Below are positions 27,536-35,445 of a DNA stretch of 35,615 nt, piece after piece. The position numbers were made by a program, and so were the translations under genes. The stretch comes from CAIKZY01 sp044374195 (lineage in GTDB: Bacteria; Actinomycetota; Actinomycetes; S36-B12): assembly GCA_044374195.1 (NCBI GenBank), contig JBILOY010000022.1, forward strand, positions 1 to 35,615, in the 5' to 3' direction. The notes beneath the pieces were generated by a model, which had not been told where the DNA came from, searched no databases, and was given only the letters and a program-made list of their open reading frames with translations. Each line of letters begins with the position of its first letter. Position 1 is the stretch's first letter.

Positions 27536-28908
27536 TGCGCGCGATCCCCAATCGTCGCTATGTGACGACTGCCTGCACGGCCCCTGGCCCCGCCGGTCAG
27601 TCGATGCTCGGCTCCTTCGGTGCTATCCGCAAGAACCCGCTTTCCTACCTTGACTCCGTCTGGCGCACCTACGGCGACGTCGTGCAGTTTCCGGTCCCGA
27701 AGCCGCCCAGTTATCTCGTGAATGATCCTGACGGCGTGCGCAGCGTGCTCGTCACCAATGCGCGCAACTACGGCAAGTCGACGATTCAGTACTCCGCGCT
27801 GTCGCTCGTGACGGGGGAGGGGTTGCTTTCCGCTGACACTGCGGAATGGAAGCGCCAGCGCCCCATGGTGCAGCCGGCTTTCCACCGCGAGACCCTCACC
27901 GCGATCGTGGCACACGTAGCCACGGCCGCCGAGCGCATCATCGACGACTGGAACGCACTTCCCGACGGCGTAGTGGTCGACATAGATGCGGCGATCATGA
28001 ACGCGGCCCTCGAGGTTGTCGGTCGTGCGCTCTTCGGCTCCGATCTCTCGACAGATGCCGATGCGCTGACCACTGCAACCCTCGACGCTCTCGATGTCGT
28101 CATCGCCCGCGCCCGAGTGCCGATCACGCCACCTGCCTGGGTGCCCACGCCGGGTAATCGGAAACTCAGCAGCTCGGTGGCGGCTCTGGATCGCGCCGTT
28201 CGCTCGATGCTCGATTTGCGCGGCGTGCGTGAGGTGCCCGAAGACATGCTGGACTTGCTCATCACTGCACGAGATGACGAGGGTCACGCGCTTACTGAAG
28301 CCGAGATCCGTGATCAGGTGGTCACATTTATCGTTGCGGGTCACGAGACGGTGGCCAGTGCGCTCACCTGGACATTCGCCCTGCTCGCCGAGAACCCCGA
28401 GATCATGCGCACCTTGCAGGCGGAGGTCGATGCGGTGCTCGGCGGCAAGGCTGCGCAGTTCGCCGACTACCAGCGCCTGCCGTTCGCGCGCGCGGTGATC
28501 GATGAGACCCTGCGCCTGTACCCGCCGGCGTGGCTGATCACGCGTAACTCGCTCGGTGATGACGTCCTTGGCGGATATGAGGTGCCGCAGGGCTCACTCA
28601 TCATCATGAGCCCGTGGCTGCTGCATCGTCACCCTGGCATCTGGGCGAACCCCGATCGTTTCGATCCGCACCGCTTCATCAGCGGCGACATTGATCGCTC
28701 TGCATTCATTCCATTCGGTGCCGGCCCGCGCCAGTGCATTGGTCGCGACTTCGCCTATGTCGAAGCAGTGCTCCTGCTCGCATCGCTCGTGGCGCACTTC
28801 GATGTCGAGTACCCGGCGGGGGAGCACTGCCCGGCTGCCGTGCCCCTCGTCACGATGCGACCGACAGGTGGCTTGCACCTGCGCGTGCGTGCGCGCCTAG
28901 GGGCGTAG
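27535..28908 (+). CDS. Cytochrome P450
   Basis: This 457-residue haem monooxygenase shows all family hallmarks: the oxygen-activation motif AGHET at 268-272, ExxR at E324-R327 and the haem-binding loop FGAGPRQCIG with the cysteine ligand C401. Its C-terminal style and the EWKRQRPMVQPAFHRE segment resemble the CYP4/CYP110/CYP102-like clan that often acts on fatty acids or terpenoids, but the substrate is not determined. No redox partner is adjacent. It starts at the overlapping TAATG with fbiC and its 3' end overlaps convergent hisN by 12 bases. Confidence 0.93.
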   Translation: MRAIPNRRYVTTACTAPGPAGQSMLGSFGAIRKNPLSYLDSVWRTYGDVVQFPVPKPPSYLVNDPDGVRSVLVTNARNYGKSTIQYSALSLVTGEGLLSADTAEWKRQRPMVQPAFHRETLTAIVAHVATAAERIIDDWNALPDGVVVDIDAAIMNAALEVVGRALFGSDLSTDADALTTATLDALDVVIARARVPITPPAWVPTPGNRKLSSSVAALDRAVRSMLDLRGVREVPEDMLDLLITARDDEGHALTEAEIRDQVVTFIVAGHETVASALTWTFALLAENPEIMRTLQAEVDAVLGGKAAQFADYQRLPFARAVIDETLRLYPPAWLITRNSLGDDVLGGYEVPQGSLIIMSPWLLHRHPGIWANPDRFDPHRFISGDIDRSAFIPFGAGPRQCIGRDFAYVEAVLLLASLVAHFDVEYPAGEHCPAAVPLVTMRPTGGLHLRVRARLGA

Positions 28909-29685
28909 CGCGCTCAGTACCTCGGCGTGCAGCACGCCGTTAGTCGTGATTAATCCGCCGTACTCGATCGCGTCACTGCCATCGAAGCCCGTGGCCATGC
29001 CACCTGCCTCACGGATGACAGGGATGAGTGCGGCCATGTCGTAGGTGGCGAGCTCGGGTTCACCGGCGACATCGACAGCGCCCTCGGCGACGAGCATGTG
29101 TGACCAGAAATCGCCGTAGGCGCGGTGGCGCCAGGTGTCATTGGTCAGTGTGTGGAGACCCTTCGCGGCATCGCGCTCTACCCAGCCGGCACTGTCGGAG
29201 TAGGAGAACGAGGCATCAGCGAGTGTTGCGACCTTGCTGACCTGGATGCGCGTGGGCTCGCTCATGCCGGGGCCGGTCGACCAAGCGCCCTGGCCGGTCG
29301 CGGCCCACCAGCGTCGACCGAGTGCCGGTGCGCTGACGAAGCCGATCTCAAGCATCCCGGCAACGCGAAGTGCGATGAGGGTCGACCACACAGGCACGCC
29401 GCGCAGGTAGTTCTTGGTGCCGTCGATGGGGTCGAGTATCCAGGTGCGCTCGGTGCTGCCGCTGACTCCGAACTCCTCGCCGAGGATGCCGTCAGTTGGG
29501 CGCTCGGCCGCCAGGATCTCGCGCAGGCCCTGCTCGACGGCCTTGTCGGCCTCGGTCACGGGGGTGAGATCGGGCTTGGTCTCGATCACGAGATCGTGGG
29601 AGCGGTAGTACGACATGGAGATGGCGTCGGCGGCATCAGCCAGCCGGCGCGCTAGCTCAAGATCGGCATCCCGGTGATTCGTCAC
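28897..29685 (-). CDS. hisN: Histidinol-phosphatase, inositol-monophosphatase type (HisN)
   Basis: The enzyme dephosphorylates histidinol phosphate in histidine synthesis. The 262-residue protein has the metal-site motifs GEEFG at 69-73, DPIDGT at 85-90 and the third aspartate D216 in YDMAAL. The long match to actinobacterial HisN (KPDLTPV, NYLRGVPVWSTLIAL, AYGDFWSHMLVAEGAVD) favours HisN over a general inositol monophosphatase. The start is GTG at 29685 with a leaderless-type box. It is divergent from a DUF2231-like gene. Confidence 0.88.
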   Translation of the reverse strand: MTNHRDADLELARRLADAADAISMSYYRSHDLVIETKPDLTPVTEADKAVEQGLREILAAERPTDGILGEEFGVSGSTERTWILDPIDGTKNYLRGVPVWSTLIALRVAGMLEIGFVSAPALGRRWWAATGQGAWSTGPGMSEPTRIQVSKVATLADASFSYSDSAGWVERDAAKGLHTLTNDTWRHRAYGDFWSHMLVAEGAVDVAGEPELATYDMAALIPVIREAGGMATGFDGSDAIEYGGLITTNGVLHAEVLSALRP

Positions 29686-29691
29686 GCCGCG

Positions 29692-29697
29692 AACCTA
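29692..29697 (-). promoter_or_regulatory. -10 box TAGGTT of hisN, leaderless type
   Basis: On the minus strand TAGGTT is followed by CGCGGC and the GTG start at 29685. Confidence 0.6.
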
Positions 29698-29725
29698 TCC
29701 CACCCGAATGCCTTTACCGCAGACA

Positions 29726-29731
29726 TAGGGT
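29726..29731 (+). promoter_or_regulatory. -10 box TAGGGT of the DUF2231-like gene, leaderless type
   Basis: TAGGGT is followed by GGCGTC and the ATG at 29738. With hisN this makes a divergent leaderless pair separated by 52 bases. Confidence 0.6.
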
Positions 29732-29737
29732 GGCGTC

Positions 29738-30208
29738 ATGGAGTCGCTTCTCGACACGTTCAATGGCCTGCCGGTTCACCCCTTGGTCGTGCACGCGGTT
29801 GTCGTGCTGCTGCCGCTCGTGGCGGTACTCGCGATCATCATGGTCATCAGCCCTCGGTTCTCGCGCCGGTTCGGCCCGATCGCCGTGGCGCTGGGCTTCA
29901 TTGCCGTGGTCGCCTCGCTAGTGGCGAAGGAATCGGGGGAGCAACTGCTGGAACGCGTCGCCGCCTCGCCGAACCACATCGAGCTTGGCTCGCGCACGCC
30001 AATCTTCGCCGGCCTGTACTTCCTGCTCCTTCTCGCCTTTTGGCTGCTTGACCGCGGCATTCCGGGCAACCGCCGTCGTCCCGCCCTCGTGATCATCCTC
30101 GGCGTGCTGCTGGTCATCGCATCAGTGCTGATCTGCATTCAGGTGTACGCCGTCGGGCACAGCGGTGCCGAGGGCGTGTGGCTGGAGATACTGAGTGGAA
30201 CGAACTAG
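29738..30208 (+). CDS. DUF2231-like four-helix membrane protein
   Basis: The 156-residue protein has four hydrophobic segments (about 18-40, 46-64, 88-108 and 115-140). The N-terminal GLPVHPLVVHAVVVLLPL, with two histidines entering the first helix, is the DUF2231 signature and could bind haem or another metal, but no function is established. It sits between divergent hisN and convergent rsgA. Its TAG stop at 30206-30208 shares a CTAG palindrome with the rsgA stop, and no terminator separates the two. Confidence 0.8.
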   Translation: MESLLDTFNGLPVHPLVVHAVVVLLPLVAVLAIIMVISPRFSRRFGPIAVALGFIAVVASLVAKESGEQLLERVAASPNHIELGSRTPIFAGLYFLLLLAFWLLDRGIPGNRRRPALVIILGVLLVIASVLICIQVYAVGHSGAEGVWLEILSGTN

Positions 30209-31206
30209 TCGCCGGAGCGCTGATCCGACCATTTGTCGGTTTCCTTCGCACTGCGCAGCAGTCGGCGAAGTGAGTCAAGCCGCTCAGTGATGCCGTGGCT
30301 CTCGGCCCAGGCATCCAAGGCGCACTCAGCCTCGTCATGTGAGCAAGCCCGGGGGCAGTCGACGACCCCGTCAGCGAGCTCGGGGAAGGCGTGAATGAGA
30401 CGCTCGAAATCGACGTGCGCCAGGCCGAAGGAGCGAATACCCGGGGTGTCGATGATCCAACCGCCGCTGGGCAAGGGGAGTGCCATTGCACTGGTGGAGG
30501 TGTGACGGCCCTTGCCGGTGTTGACGTTCACGTGACCGGTACTGCGACCAGCACCGGGCACGAGTGCGTTCACGAGCGTTGATTTGCCCACACCGGAGTG
30601 CCCGATCAGTACGGTGAGGTGATCGGTCAGTGCAGTGATGAGCTCGGTACTTGGCTCACGATCGCGCACGACGTAGCAGTCGGCTCCCAGCGCCGCGTAG
30701 GTTGCCTGCAATTCACCGGCGGGCCTGAGATCACTCTTGGTGATGATCAGGATCGGCGTGATGCCGGCGTCGATGGCCGCGACAAGTGCGCGGTCGATGA
30801 GTCCGATACTGGGGTCAGGGTTCGTGGTTGCGGTGACGATAGCGAGTTGAGTCGCATTGGCGACGATGACTCTCTCGACAGGATCGGAATCATCGGCGGT
30901 TCGTCGAAGATTTGAGCTGCGCTCATCGCGGCGCACGATGCGAGCCTGGGTGTCGGTGTCGCCTGATGTATCGCCGACGATCTGCACCATGTCGCCGGTG
31001 ACGATGCCTTTGCGACCTAGCTCGCGAGCCTTGATGGCATAAATCTCGGTGCCGTCGTCCATCGCCACCGTGAATCGACCGCGGTCAACCGTGAGCACCA
31101 TGCCGCCGAGAGCTTCGGTATGGGCGGGACGATCCTTCGAGCGCGGGCGTGACTTCCCGCGACCGGGGCGGATCCGGACGTCATCCTCGTCGAGGCTGCG
31201 TGCCAC
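30205..31206 (-). CDS. rsgA: Ribosome small subunit GTPase A (RsgA/YjeQ)
   Basis: RsgA is a circularly permuted GTPase that checks late maturation of the 30S subunit. The permuted motif order is visible in the 333-residue protein: an OB-fold domain (about 35-95), G4 TKSD at 156-159, G1 GHSGVGKST at 202-210, G3 DTPG at 253-256, then a zinc finger with C284, C288, H290 and C295. The GTG start at 31206 overlaps the aroA TAG by one base (TAGTG), so aroA and rsgA are co-translated, as they are neighbours in M. tuberculosis. Confidence 0.94.
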   Translation of the reverse strand: MARSLDEDDVRIRPGRGKSRPRSKDRPAHTEALGGMVLTVDRGRFTVAMDDGTEIYAIKARELGRKGIVTGDMVQIVGDTSGDTDTQARIVRRDERSSNLRRTADDSDPVERVIVANATQLAIVTATTNPDPSIGLIDRALVAAIDAGITPILIITKSDLRPAGELQATYAALGADCYVVRDREPSTELITALTDHLTVLIGHSGVGKSTLVNALVPGAGRSTGHVNVNTGKGRHTSTSAMALPLPSGGWIIDTPGIRSFGLAHVDFERLIHAFPELADGVVDCPRACSHDEAECALDAWAESHGITERLDSLRRLLRSAKETDKWSDQRSGD

Positions 31207-32510
31207 TACTGAGACGTCCCATCGATCATCGCGGCCCAGCGATCGGCGAAGCCGGGCAGGGTCTTGGCGGTGGTATCGATGTTCTCGACTGCGATGCCGT
31301 GCACGTGCAACCCGATGATTGCCCCGCTGGTGGCCATGCGGTGGTCGGCGTAGGTACCGAAGCGCCCAGAGTGAAGCATCATCGGCGCAATGCGCAGACC
31401 ATCATCGGTTTCGTGGGCATCGCCACCGAGGTGATTGATCTCGTGCACGAGGGCAGCGAGCCGATCAGTCTCGTGACCGCGCAGATGAGCAATGCCACTG
31501 AAGGTGCTGGGCGATGTGGCTAAAGCTGCAAGTGCTGCGAGATTCGGGGTGAGCTCGCCCACGTCACCGAGATCAGCGTCGATCCCGTGGATCTCGCCGG
31601 CCATCGAGACGGTGAGGCCTCGATCGTCGAGCACGACCTCGGCACCCATGCGTGCAAGTAACGAGCGCAGCTCATCACCGGGCTGGGTAGTCGAGGCGGG
31701 CCAGCCCGGAATCGTGACGCTGCCGCGAGTGACCATCGCTGCGGCGAGGAATGGCGCGGCATTGGAAAGATCGGGCTCGATCGAGCGATCAACAGCACGA
31801 ATCACGCCTGGCTCGATGATCCAGGTATTCGGCGTCGAGATGTCGACGACGACTCCGTGCTCGGCGAGCATTGCAATGGTCATATCGATATGCGGCTGAC
31901 TCGGCACAGGCGGGCCGACATGAGTGATGACGAGACCATTCGCGAAGCGAGCGCCGGCGAGAAGGAGTGCAGAGACGAACTGACTGGAAGCGGAGGCATC
32001 GATGCGCACCTCGCGACCAGTTACAGCGCCGGCACCCTTGACCGTGAAGGGGAGTGTGCCTCGGTTGTCGTCATCGATCTCGACGCCGAGCTGGCGGAGG
32101 GCTTCGATCGTGGTTGACATTGGTCGCACGCGTGCATGTGGATCGCCATCGAATTCGATCTCGCCTGCTGCGAGTGCGGCGACCGGGGGCAGGAAGCGCA
32201 TCACGGTGCCGGCCAGGCCGACATCGATGCTGCTGCTGCCGGTCAGGGAGGCCGGCGAAACTCGCACGTCGATATTCCCGACGGGTGACGAGCCGACGAC
32301 CTCGATACTTGCGCCGAGGCTCTCAAGGGCCGCCATCATCAACCGCGTATCGCGGGCATCGAGCAGGCCGGTGATGGTGCTGGGTGCGTCAGCGAGGGCT
32401 GCGAGCACAAGGGCTCGATTGGAGGCTGACTTCGAACCGGGGACCGAGACGGTGGCATGGATCGGATGATCGGCATGGGGGGCCGGCCAGAACGTGCTCT
32501 CAGTACTCAT
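31206..32510 (-). CDS. aroA: 3-phosphoshikimate 1-carboxyvinyltransferase (EPSP synthase)
   Basis: AroA joins shikimate 3-phosphate and PEP in the shikimate pathway. The 434-residue protein has PGSKSASNR near 24-32 with the PEP-binding lysine K27, LAGTVMRFLPP in place of the more common NAGTAMR, RGHETDRLAAL and the C-terminal DHRMATSGA. These variants are the normal actinobacterial form. ATG at 32510 is chosen for its position 8 bases after a TACGCT box; the longer frame back to 32765 runs through the divergent gene. It is coupled to rsgA. Confidence 0.95.
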   Translation of the reverse strand: MSTESTFWPAPHADHPIHATVSVPGSKSASNRALVLAALADAPSTITGLLDARDTRLMMAALESLGASIEVVGSSPVGNIDVRVSPASLTGSSSIDVGLAGTVMRFLPPVAALAAGEIEFDGDPHARVRPMSTTIEALRQLGVEIDDDNRGTLPFTVKGAGAVTGREVRIDASASSQFVSALLLAGARFANGLVITHVGPPVPSQPHIDMTIAMLAEHGVVVDISTPNTWIIEPGVIRAVDRSIEPDLSNAAPFLAAAMVTRGSVTIPGWPASTTQPGDELRSLLARMGAEVVLDDRGLTVSMAGEIHGIDADLGDVGELTPNLAALAALATSPSTFSGIAHLRGHETDRLAALVHEINHLGGDAHETDDGLRIAPMMLHSGRFGTYADHRMATSGAIIGLHVHGIAVENIDTTAKTLPGFADRWAAMIDGTSQ

Positions 32511-32518
32511 CGGCCCCC

Positions 32519-32537
32519 AGCGTAATCGCACTAGCCT
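32519..32537. promoter_or_regulatory. Divergent leaderless -10 boxes of aroA and the FUSC-type gene
   Basis: The minus-strand box TACGCT (32519-32524) lies 8 bases before the aroA ATG, and the plus-strand box TAGCCT (32532-32537) lies 7 bases before the ATG at 32545. Only 34 bases separate the two start codons, so each -35 region must fall at or inside the other gene. Confidence 0.6.
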
Positions 32538-32544
32538 GGTAACC

Positions 32545-33708
32545 ATGGCGCAGTCGACTGGCAGCAGCGGGCTACTGCCCGAACTGCGCCTGGGCGATGT
32601 GCTCCAGCAGCGGCACGGCGGCCTCGGCACGCCGGCCCATGTCATTCGCCTAGCCATCGCCGTCACCATCGCCTGGCTGGTCGCGGTCACCTTCTCGCGT
32701 AGCTCCCTGGGAATCTTCGCTCCCATCACGACTCTGCTCGTGCTGCAGTCATCCCCATGGAGCACCCTTGGGCTCTCGCTTCAGCGCATCCTGGGAACCG
32801 GGCTTGGTGTGCTGGCCGCATCAATCTGGGTCAATCTGGTCGGACTGAGCTGGTGGTCGTTCCTGATCGCGATCCTTGTCTCACTACTGGTCGCACGGAT
32901 GATCCCGTGGTCAATCGCCGGTCAGATCCAGATCCCGATTGCCGTCGTGTTCGTGCTTGCGCTGGGGCCGGGCTCGATGCAGGACGACATCTGGCGGGTG
33001 CTCGATGTCGTCATCGGTGGCGTGATCGGCTTGCTCGCGGTCTACCTATACCCGGCAAAGCCGAAGCCCGCGGAATTCGAGACAGCTCTCACCCGCTATC
33101 GCGATGCGATTCTTGAGGTCTTGACCTCGGTGGGTCATGGCAATGGCGATGACACTCTCGTTCTTGAGCCTGGCATGAATCACGAGTACATCGACACCAG
33201 CCGCGCACTTCGTGATCAGGCCGACTCTGCTCGGCAGGCGCTGGTCAAGCTCGCCGAGAGTGCCTTCTGGAATCCGCGCGGGCGCGAGGTCGCAGCTCGA
33301 CTCGATGAGGACGCCCGACGCCTGCGCCGACTCGGTGGCATCGGAGTCCAGGTGCGTGGCATCGCGGGTGCGGCAAACCTGCTCTTCAATCGCGGAGTGA
33401 CGCAGCCGTTGACCGCGGAGCGCTTCGGCGAGTTGATCGATCAGACGGTGGGCATGGCACGTGTCACTCTCGGTGCTGACGGCGCGGCTCTCACGCATGC
33501 GGGGCAGGAGTCGGTGGAGCGCGAGAGTGTGGATCTCTCGGCTTCGTTGGATGCGGCAGCACGCCACGTAATGGTGCATGCCGGCGACGTGCAAGCAGTG
33601 ATCGATGCCATCGCATTGCTCGGCCGCATCGACCACATTCGTCGTCAACTGCTGATCTACAGCACCTGGACCGATGACTTAGCCGAGGCAGATCAGGCGG
33701 ATGACTGA
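32545..33708 (+). CDS. FUSC/ArAE-type membrane protein
   Basis: The 387-residue protein has an N-terminal membrane part with about five to six helices (roughly 28-170) followed by a long cytoplasmic helical domain (about 175-387). This half-length FUSC layout is typical of putative aromatic-acid exporters and related proteins (DUF939-like); transport is inferred from family only. ATG at 32545 is preferred over 32494 because the -10 box ends 7 bases before it. The stop overlaps the SRAP start (TGATG). Confidence 0.78.
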   Translation: MAQSTGSSGLLPELRLGDVLQQRHGGLGTPAHVIRLAIAVTIAWLVAVTFSRSSLGIFAPITTLLVLQSSPWSTLGLSLQRILGTGLGVLAASIWVNLVGLSWWSFLIAILVSLLVARMIPWSIAGQIQIPIAVVFVLALGPGSMQDDIWRVLDVVIGGVIGLLAVYLYPAKPKPAEFETALTRYRDAILEVLTSVGHGNGDDTLVLEPGMNHEYIDTSRALRDQADSARQALVKLAESAFWNPRGREVAARLDEDARRLRRLGGIGVQVRGIAGAANLLFNRGVTQPLTAERFGELIDQTVGMARVTLGADGAALTHAGQESVERESVDLSASLDAAARHVMVHAGDVQAVIDAIALLGRIDHIRRQLLIYSTWTDDLAEADQADD

Positions 33709-34424
33709 TGTGCGGCCGATACGCGGCAGCCACGACTGCCACTGATTGGGTCGAGGAGTTCGAGGTCGACGATGCGCCAGAGCGCCTACTTGCGCCCGAC
33801 TTCAACGTTGCGCCGACCAAGGAGTTGTATCTCGTGGCTGCGGGGGAGCACGAGGGCACACTCACTCGTCGGATGGAGATCGCGCGCTGGGGCTTGATTC
33901 CGTCGTGGGCGAAGGAGTCATCAATAGGGGCCAAGCTGACCAACGCACGGGTCGAAACGATCTCTGAGAAGCCCTCATTCCGCTCTGCATTTGCCAAGCG
34001 TCGTTGCTTGATCCCGGCGGACGGTTACTACGAGTGGTATCGCCCGGAGAAGGGGGCGAAGCAGCCGTTCTATATCCACCGCACCGACAGCCATTCGCTC
34101 GCGATGGCCGGGCTCTACGAGTGGTGGCGCGATCCCTCGAACCCCGATGCCGAGCCGCGACTGACGTGCACCGTGATCACCACGGCGGCCACGCCCGCGC
34201 TTGCCGTGATCCATGACCGGATGCCCGTGATGATCGAACGGGCCGACTGGACCGAGTGGCTCGATCCTGCCGTGCCCGGCAAGGAACTGCCGCCGCCGAT
34301 GCTGGAGGCAGGATTCCACCTCGCACTGGTCGCAGATCCGGTCTCGGTGGCGGTCGGAAACGTCCGCAACAACGGGCCTTCCCTCATTACTCCGATCGCT
34401 CCTGACGAAGGACTCCTCTTCTAG
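33708..34424 (+). CDS. SRAP domain protein (HMCES/YedK family), abasic-site crosslinker
   Basis: SRAP proteins form a stable thiazolidine crosslink with abasic sites in single-stranded DNA through Cys2. The 238-residue protein starts MCGRY with C2 exposed after Met removal. Other active-site residues are in place: N80 in NARVET, E109 in GYYEW and H169 in VIHDRMPV. Its position between aroA and sigR matches Rv3226c of M. tuberculosis. The TAG stop overlaps the first G of the SigR promoter box of the next gene. Confidence 0.94.
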   Translation: MCGRYAAATTATDWVEEFEVDDAPERLLAPDFNVAPTKELYLVAAGEHEGTLTRRMEIARWGLIPSWAKESSIGAKLTNARVETISEKPSFRSAFAKRRCLIPADGYYEWYRPEKGAKQPFYIHRTDSHSLAMAGLYEWWRDPSNPDAEPRLTCTVITTAATPALAVIHDRMPVMIERADWTEWLDPAVPGKELPPPMLEAGFHLALVADPVSVAVGNVRNNGPSLITPIAPDEGLLF

Positions 34425-34450
34425 GGAATGACCTGGGCCCGGCCGCTGTT
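34424..34450 (+). promoter_or_regulatory. SigR-type promoter upstream of sigR (GGGAAT-N18-GTT)
   Basis: GGGAAT is at 34424-34429 and GTT at 34448-34450, separated by exactly 18 bases, a perfect match to the consensus known for sigma-R/SigH promoters. Transcription would begin near 34457-34460, at the GTG (34460) that opens the long sigR reading frame. This predicts autoregulation. Confidence 0.75.
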
Positions 34451-34459
34451 GACCTGCAT

Positions 34460-34558
34460 GTGATGACCTGCGAGAGGGAAACGGGCTGCTCGGCCGTGGC
34501 CTGGCCTGACGCAGTGCCGCTCTTCGTGGGCAAGAGCGACTCAGTAGGCTCGTCAGTA
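34460..34558 (+). other. In-frame N-terminal extension of SigR (predicted long isoform)
   Basis: GTG at 34460 and ATG at 34463 are in frame with sigR and add 33 codons ahead of the ATG at 34559. The extension reads MMTCERETGCSAVAWPDAV and continues to SSV. It contains two cysteines and no sigma-factor motif. The upstream SigR promoter would make a nearly leaderless mRNA beginning here. Confidence 0.55.
34545..34550 (+). promoter_or_regulatory. -10 box TAGGCT of the short sigR form, leaderless type
   Basis: TAGGCT is followed by CGTCAGTA and the ATG at 34559. A possible -35 box TTCGTG lies at 34523-34528 with a 16-base spacer. It would give constitutive synthesis of the 205-residue sigma factor. 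Confidence 0.6.
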
Positions 34559-35176
34559 ATGAGCGAGGTAGTGGGCACCGAGGAGCAGGCGGTAGACCGT
34601 ACTGCCCGATTCGAGCGCGATGCGCTGCCGTATCTCGATCAGCTATACGGCGCGGCCATGCGGATGACCAAGAACCCGACTGACGCCGAAGACCTCGTGC
34701 AGGAAACCTTCGTTAAGGCCTTTGCTGCCTTCGATTCTTACACCGATGGCACGAACCTGAAGGCCTGGCTGTTCCGCATTCTGACGAACACGTACATCAA
34801 CACCTACCGCAAGAAGCAGCGCGAGCCGTACCAGTCTTCGGCCGATGAGCTTCTTGACTGGCAGCTTGCCGAGGCCGAGTCGCACACCTCCACCGGGCTT
34901 CGCTCCGCTGAGATGGAAGCACTTGATCGACTGGCTGATGCCGACATCGTTGAGGCGATGGCAGCACTTCCGGAGGAGTTCCGCCTGGCGGTGTACCTCG
35001 CCGATGTCGAGGGATTCCCCTACAAGGAGATCGCCGAGATCATGGAGACCCCGGTAGGCACGGTGATGTCGCGACTTCATCGCGGTCGCAAGCTGCTGCG
35101 CGACTCCCTTGCCGATTACGCCGTCGAACGCGGGTACGTACCCGCCGCAACCGTGAGCGGAGGTGACGAGTCATGA
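34559..35176 (+). CDS. sigR: ECF sigma factor SigR/SigH (thiol-oxidative stress)
   Basis: SigR directs RNA polymerase to thioredoxin, mycothiol and protease genes under disulfide stress. The 205-residue protein has region 2 (about 20-88; DAEDLVQETFVKAFAAFDSY, AWLFRILTNTYIN) and region 4 (about 130-185; LPEEFRLAVYLADVEGFPYKEIAEIMETPVGTVMSRLHRGRK). The gene overlaps rsrA by 4 bases, so sigma and anti-sigma are co-translated. The short start at 34559 fits the usual length of the family; a longer form from 34460 is supported by the upstream promoter. The SRAP-sigR-rsrA-biotin carrier order equals Rv3226c-Rv3221c. Confidence 0.95.
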   Translation: MSEVVGTEEQAVDRTARFERDALPYLDQLYGAAMRMTKNPTDAEDLVQETFVKAFAAFDSYTDGTNLKAWLFRILTNTYINTYRKKQREPYQSSADELLDWQLAEAESHTSTGLRSAEMEALDRLADADIVEAMAALPEEFRLAVYLADVEGFPYKEIAEIMETPVGTVMSRLHRGRKLLRDSLADYAVERGYVPAATVSGGDES

Positions 35177-35436
35177 GCTGCGGAAATCATCACGCCACCC
35201 CGTGCACCGAGGTGCTCTCACTGGTCTACGTCTATATCGACAATGAGTGCGAAGAGATGAAGAGCATTCAGGTGACGACCCATCTCGAGGAGTGCGGCCC
35301 GTGTGCTGAGATCGTTCGAATTGAGCGCGTGATCAAGTCTCGCGTCAAGAGCTCCTGTGAATGCGCCGAAGCACCTGAGACACTTCGTACCTCGATCGTC
35401 ACCACGATCCGGGCTACGTACTACCAAAGCGAATAG
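35173..35436 (+). CDS. rsrA: Zinc-binding anti-sigma factor RsrA
   Basis: RsrA holds SigR inactive while reduced and zinc-bound, and releases it when its cysteines form a disulfide. The 87-residue protein has the ZAS motif H37-x3-C41-x2-C44, together with C3 and C11, at the same residue numbers as in S. coelicolor RsrA as I remember it. Further cysteines are C26, C62 and C64. The ATG at 35173 overlaps the sigR stop (ATGA) and has a GGAGGTGA ribosome site. It is the redox sensor of the system. Confidence 0.95.
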   Translation: MSCGNHHATPCTEVLSLVYVYIDNECEEMKSIQVTTHLEECGPCAEIVRIERVIKSRVKSSCECAEAPETLRTSIVTTIRATYYQSE

Positions 35437-35445
35437 GAGGCCTCC

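Noticed and set aside
32511..32765. Longer N-terminus for AroA (start at 32765)
   Set aside because: It runs antisense through the FUSC gene and across both promoters; the ATG at 32510 begins the family's usual N-terminus.
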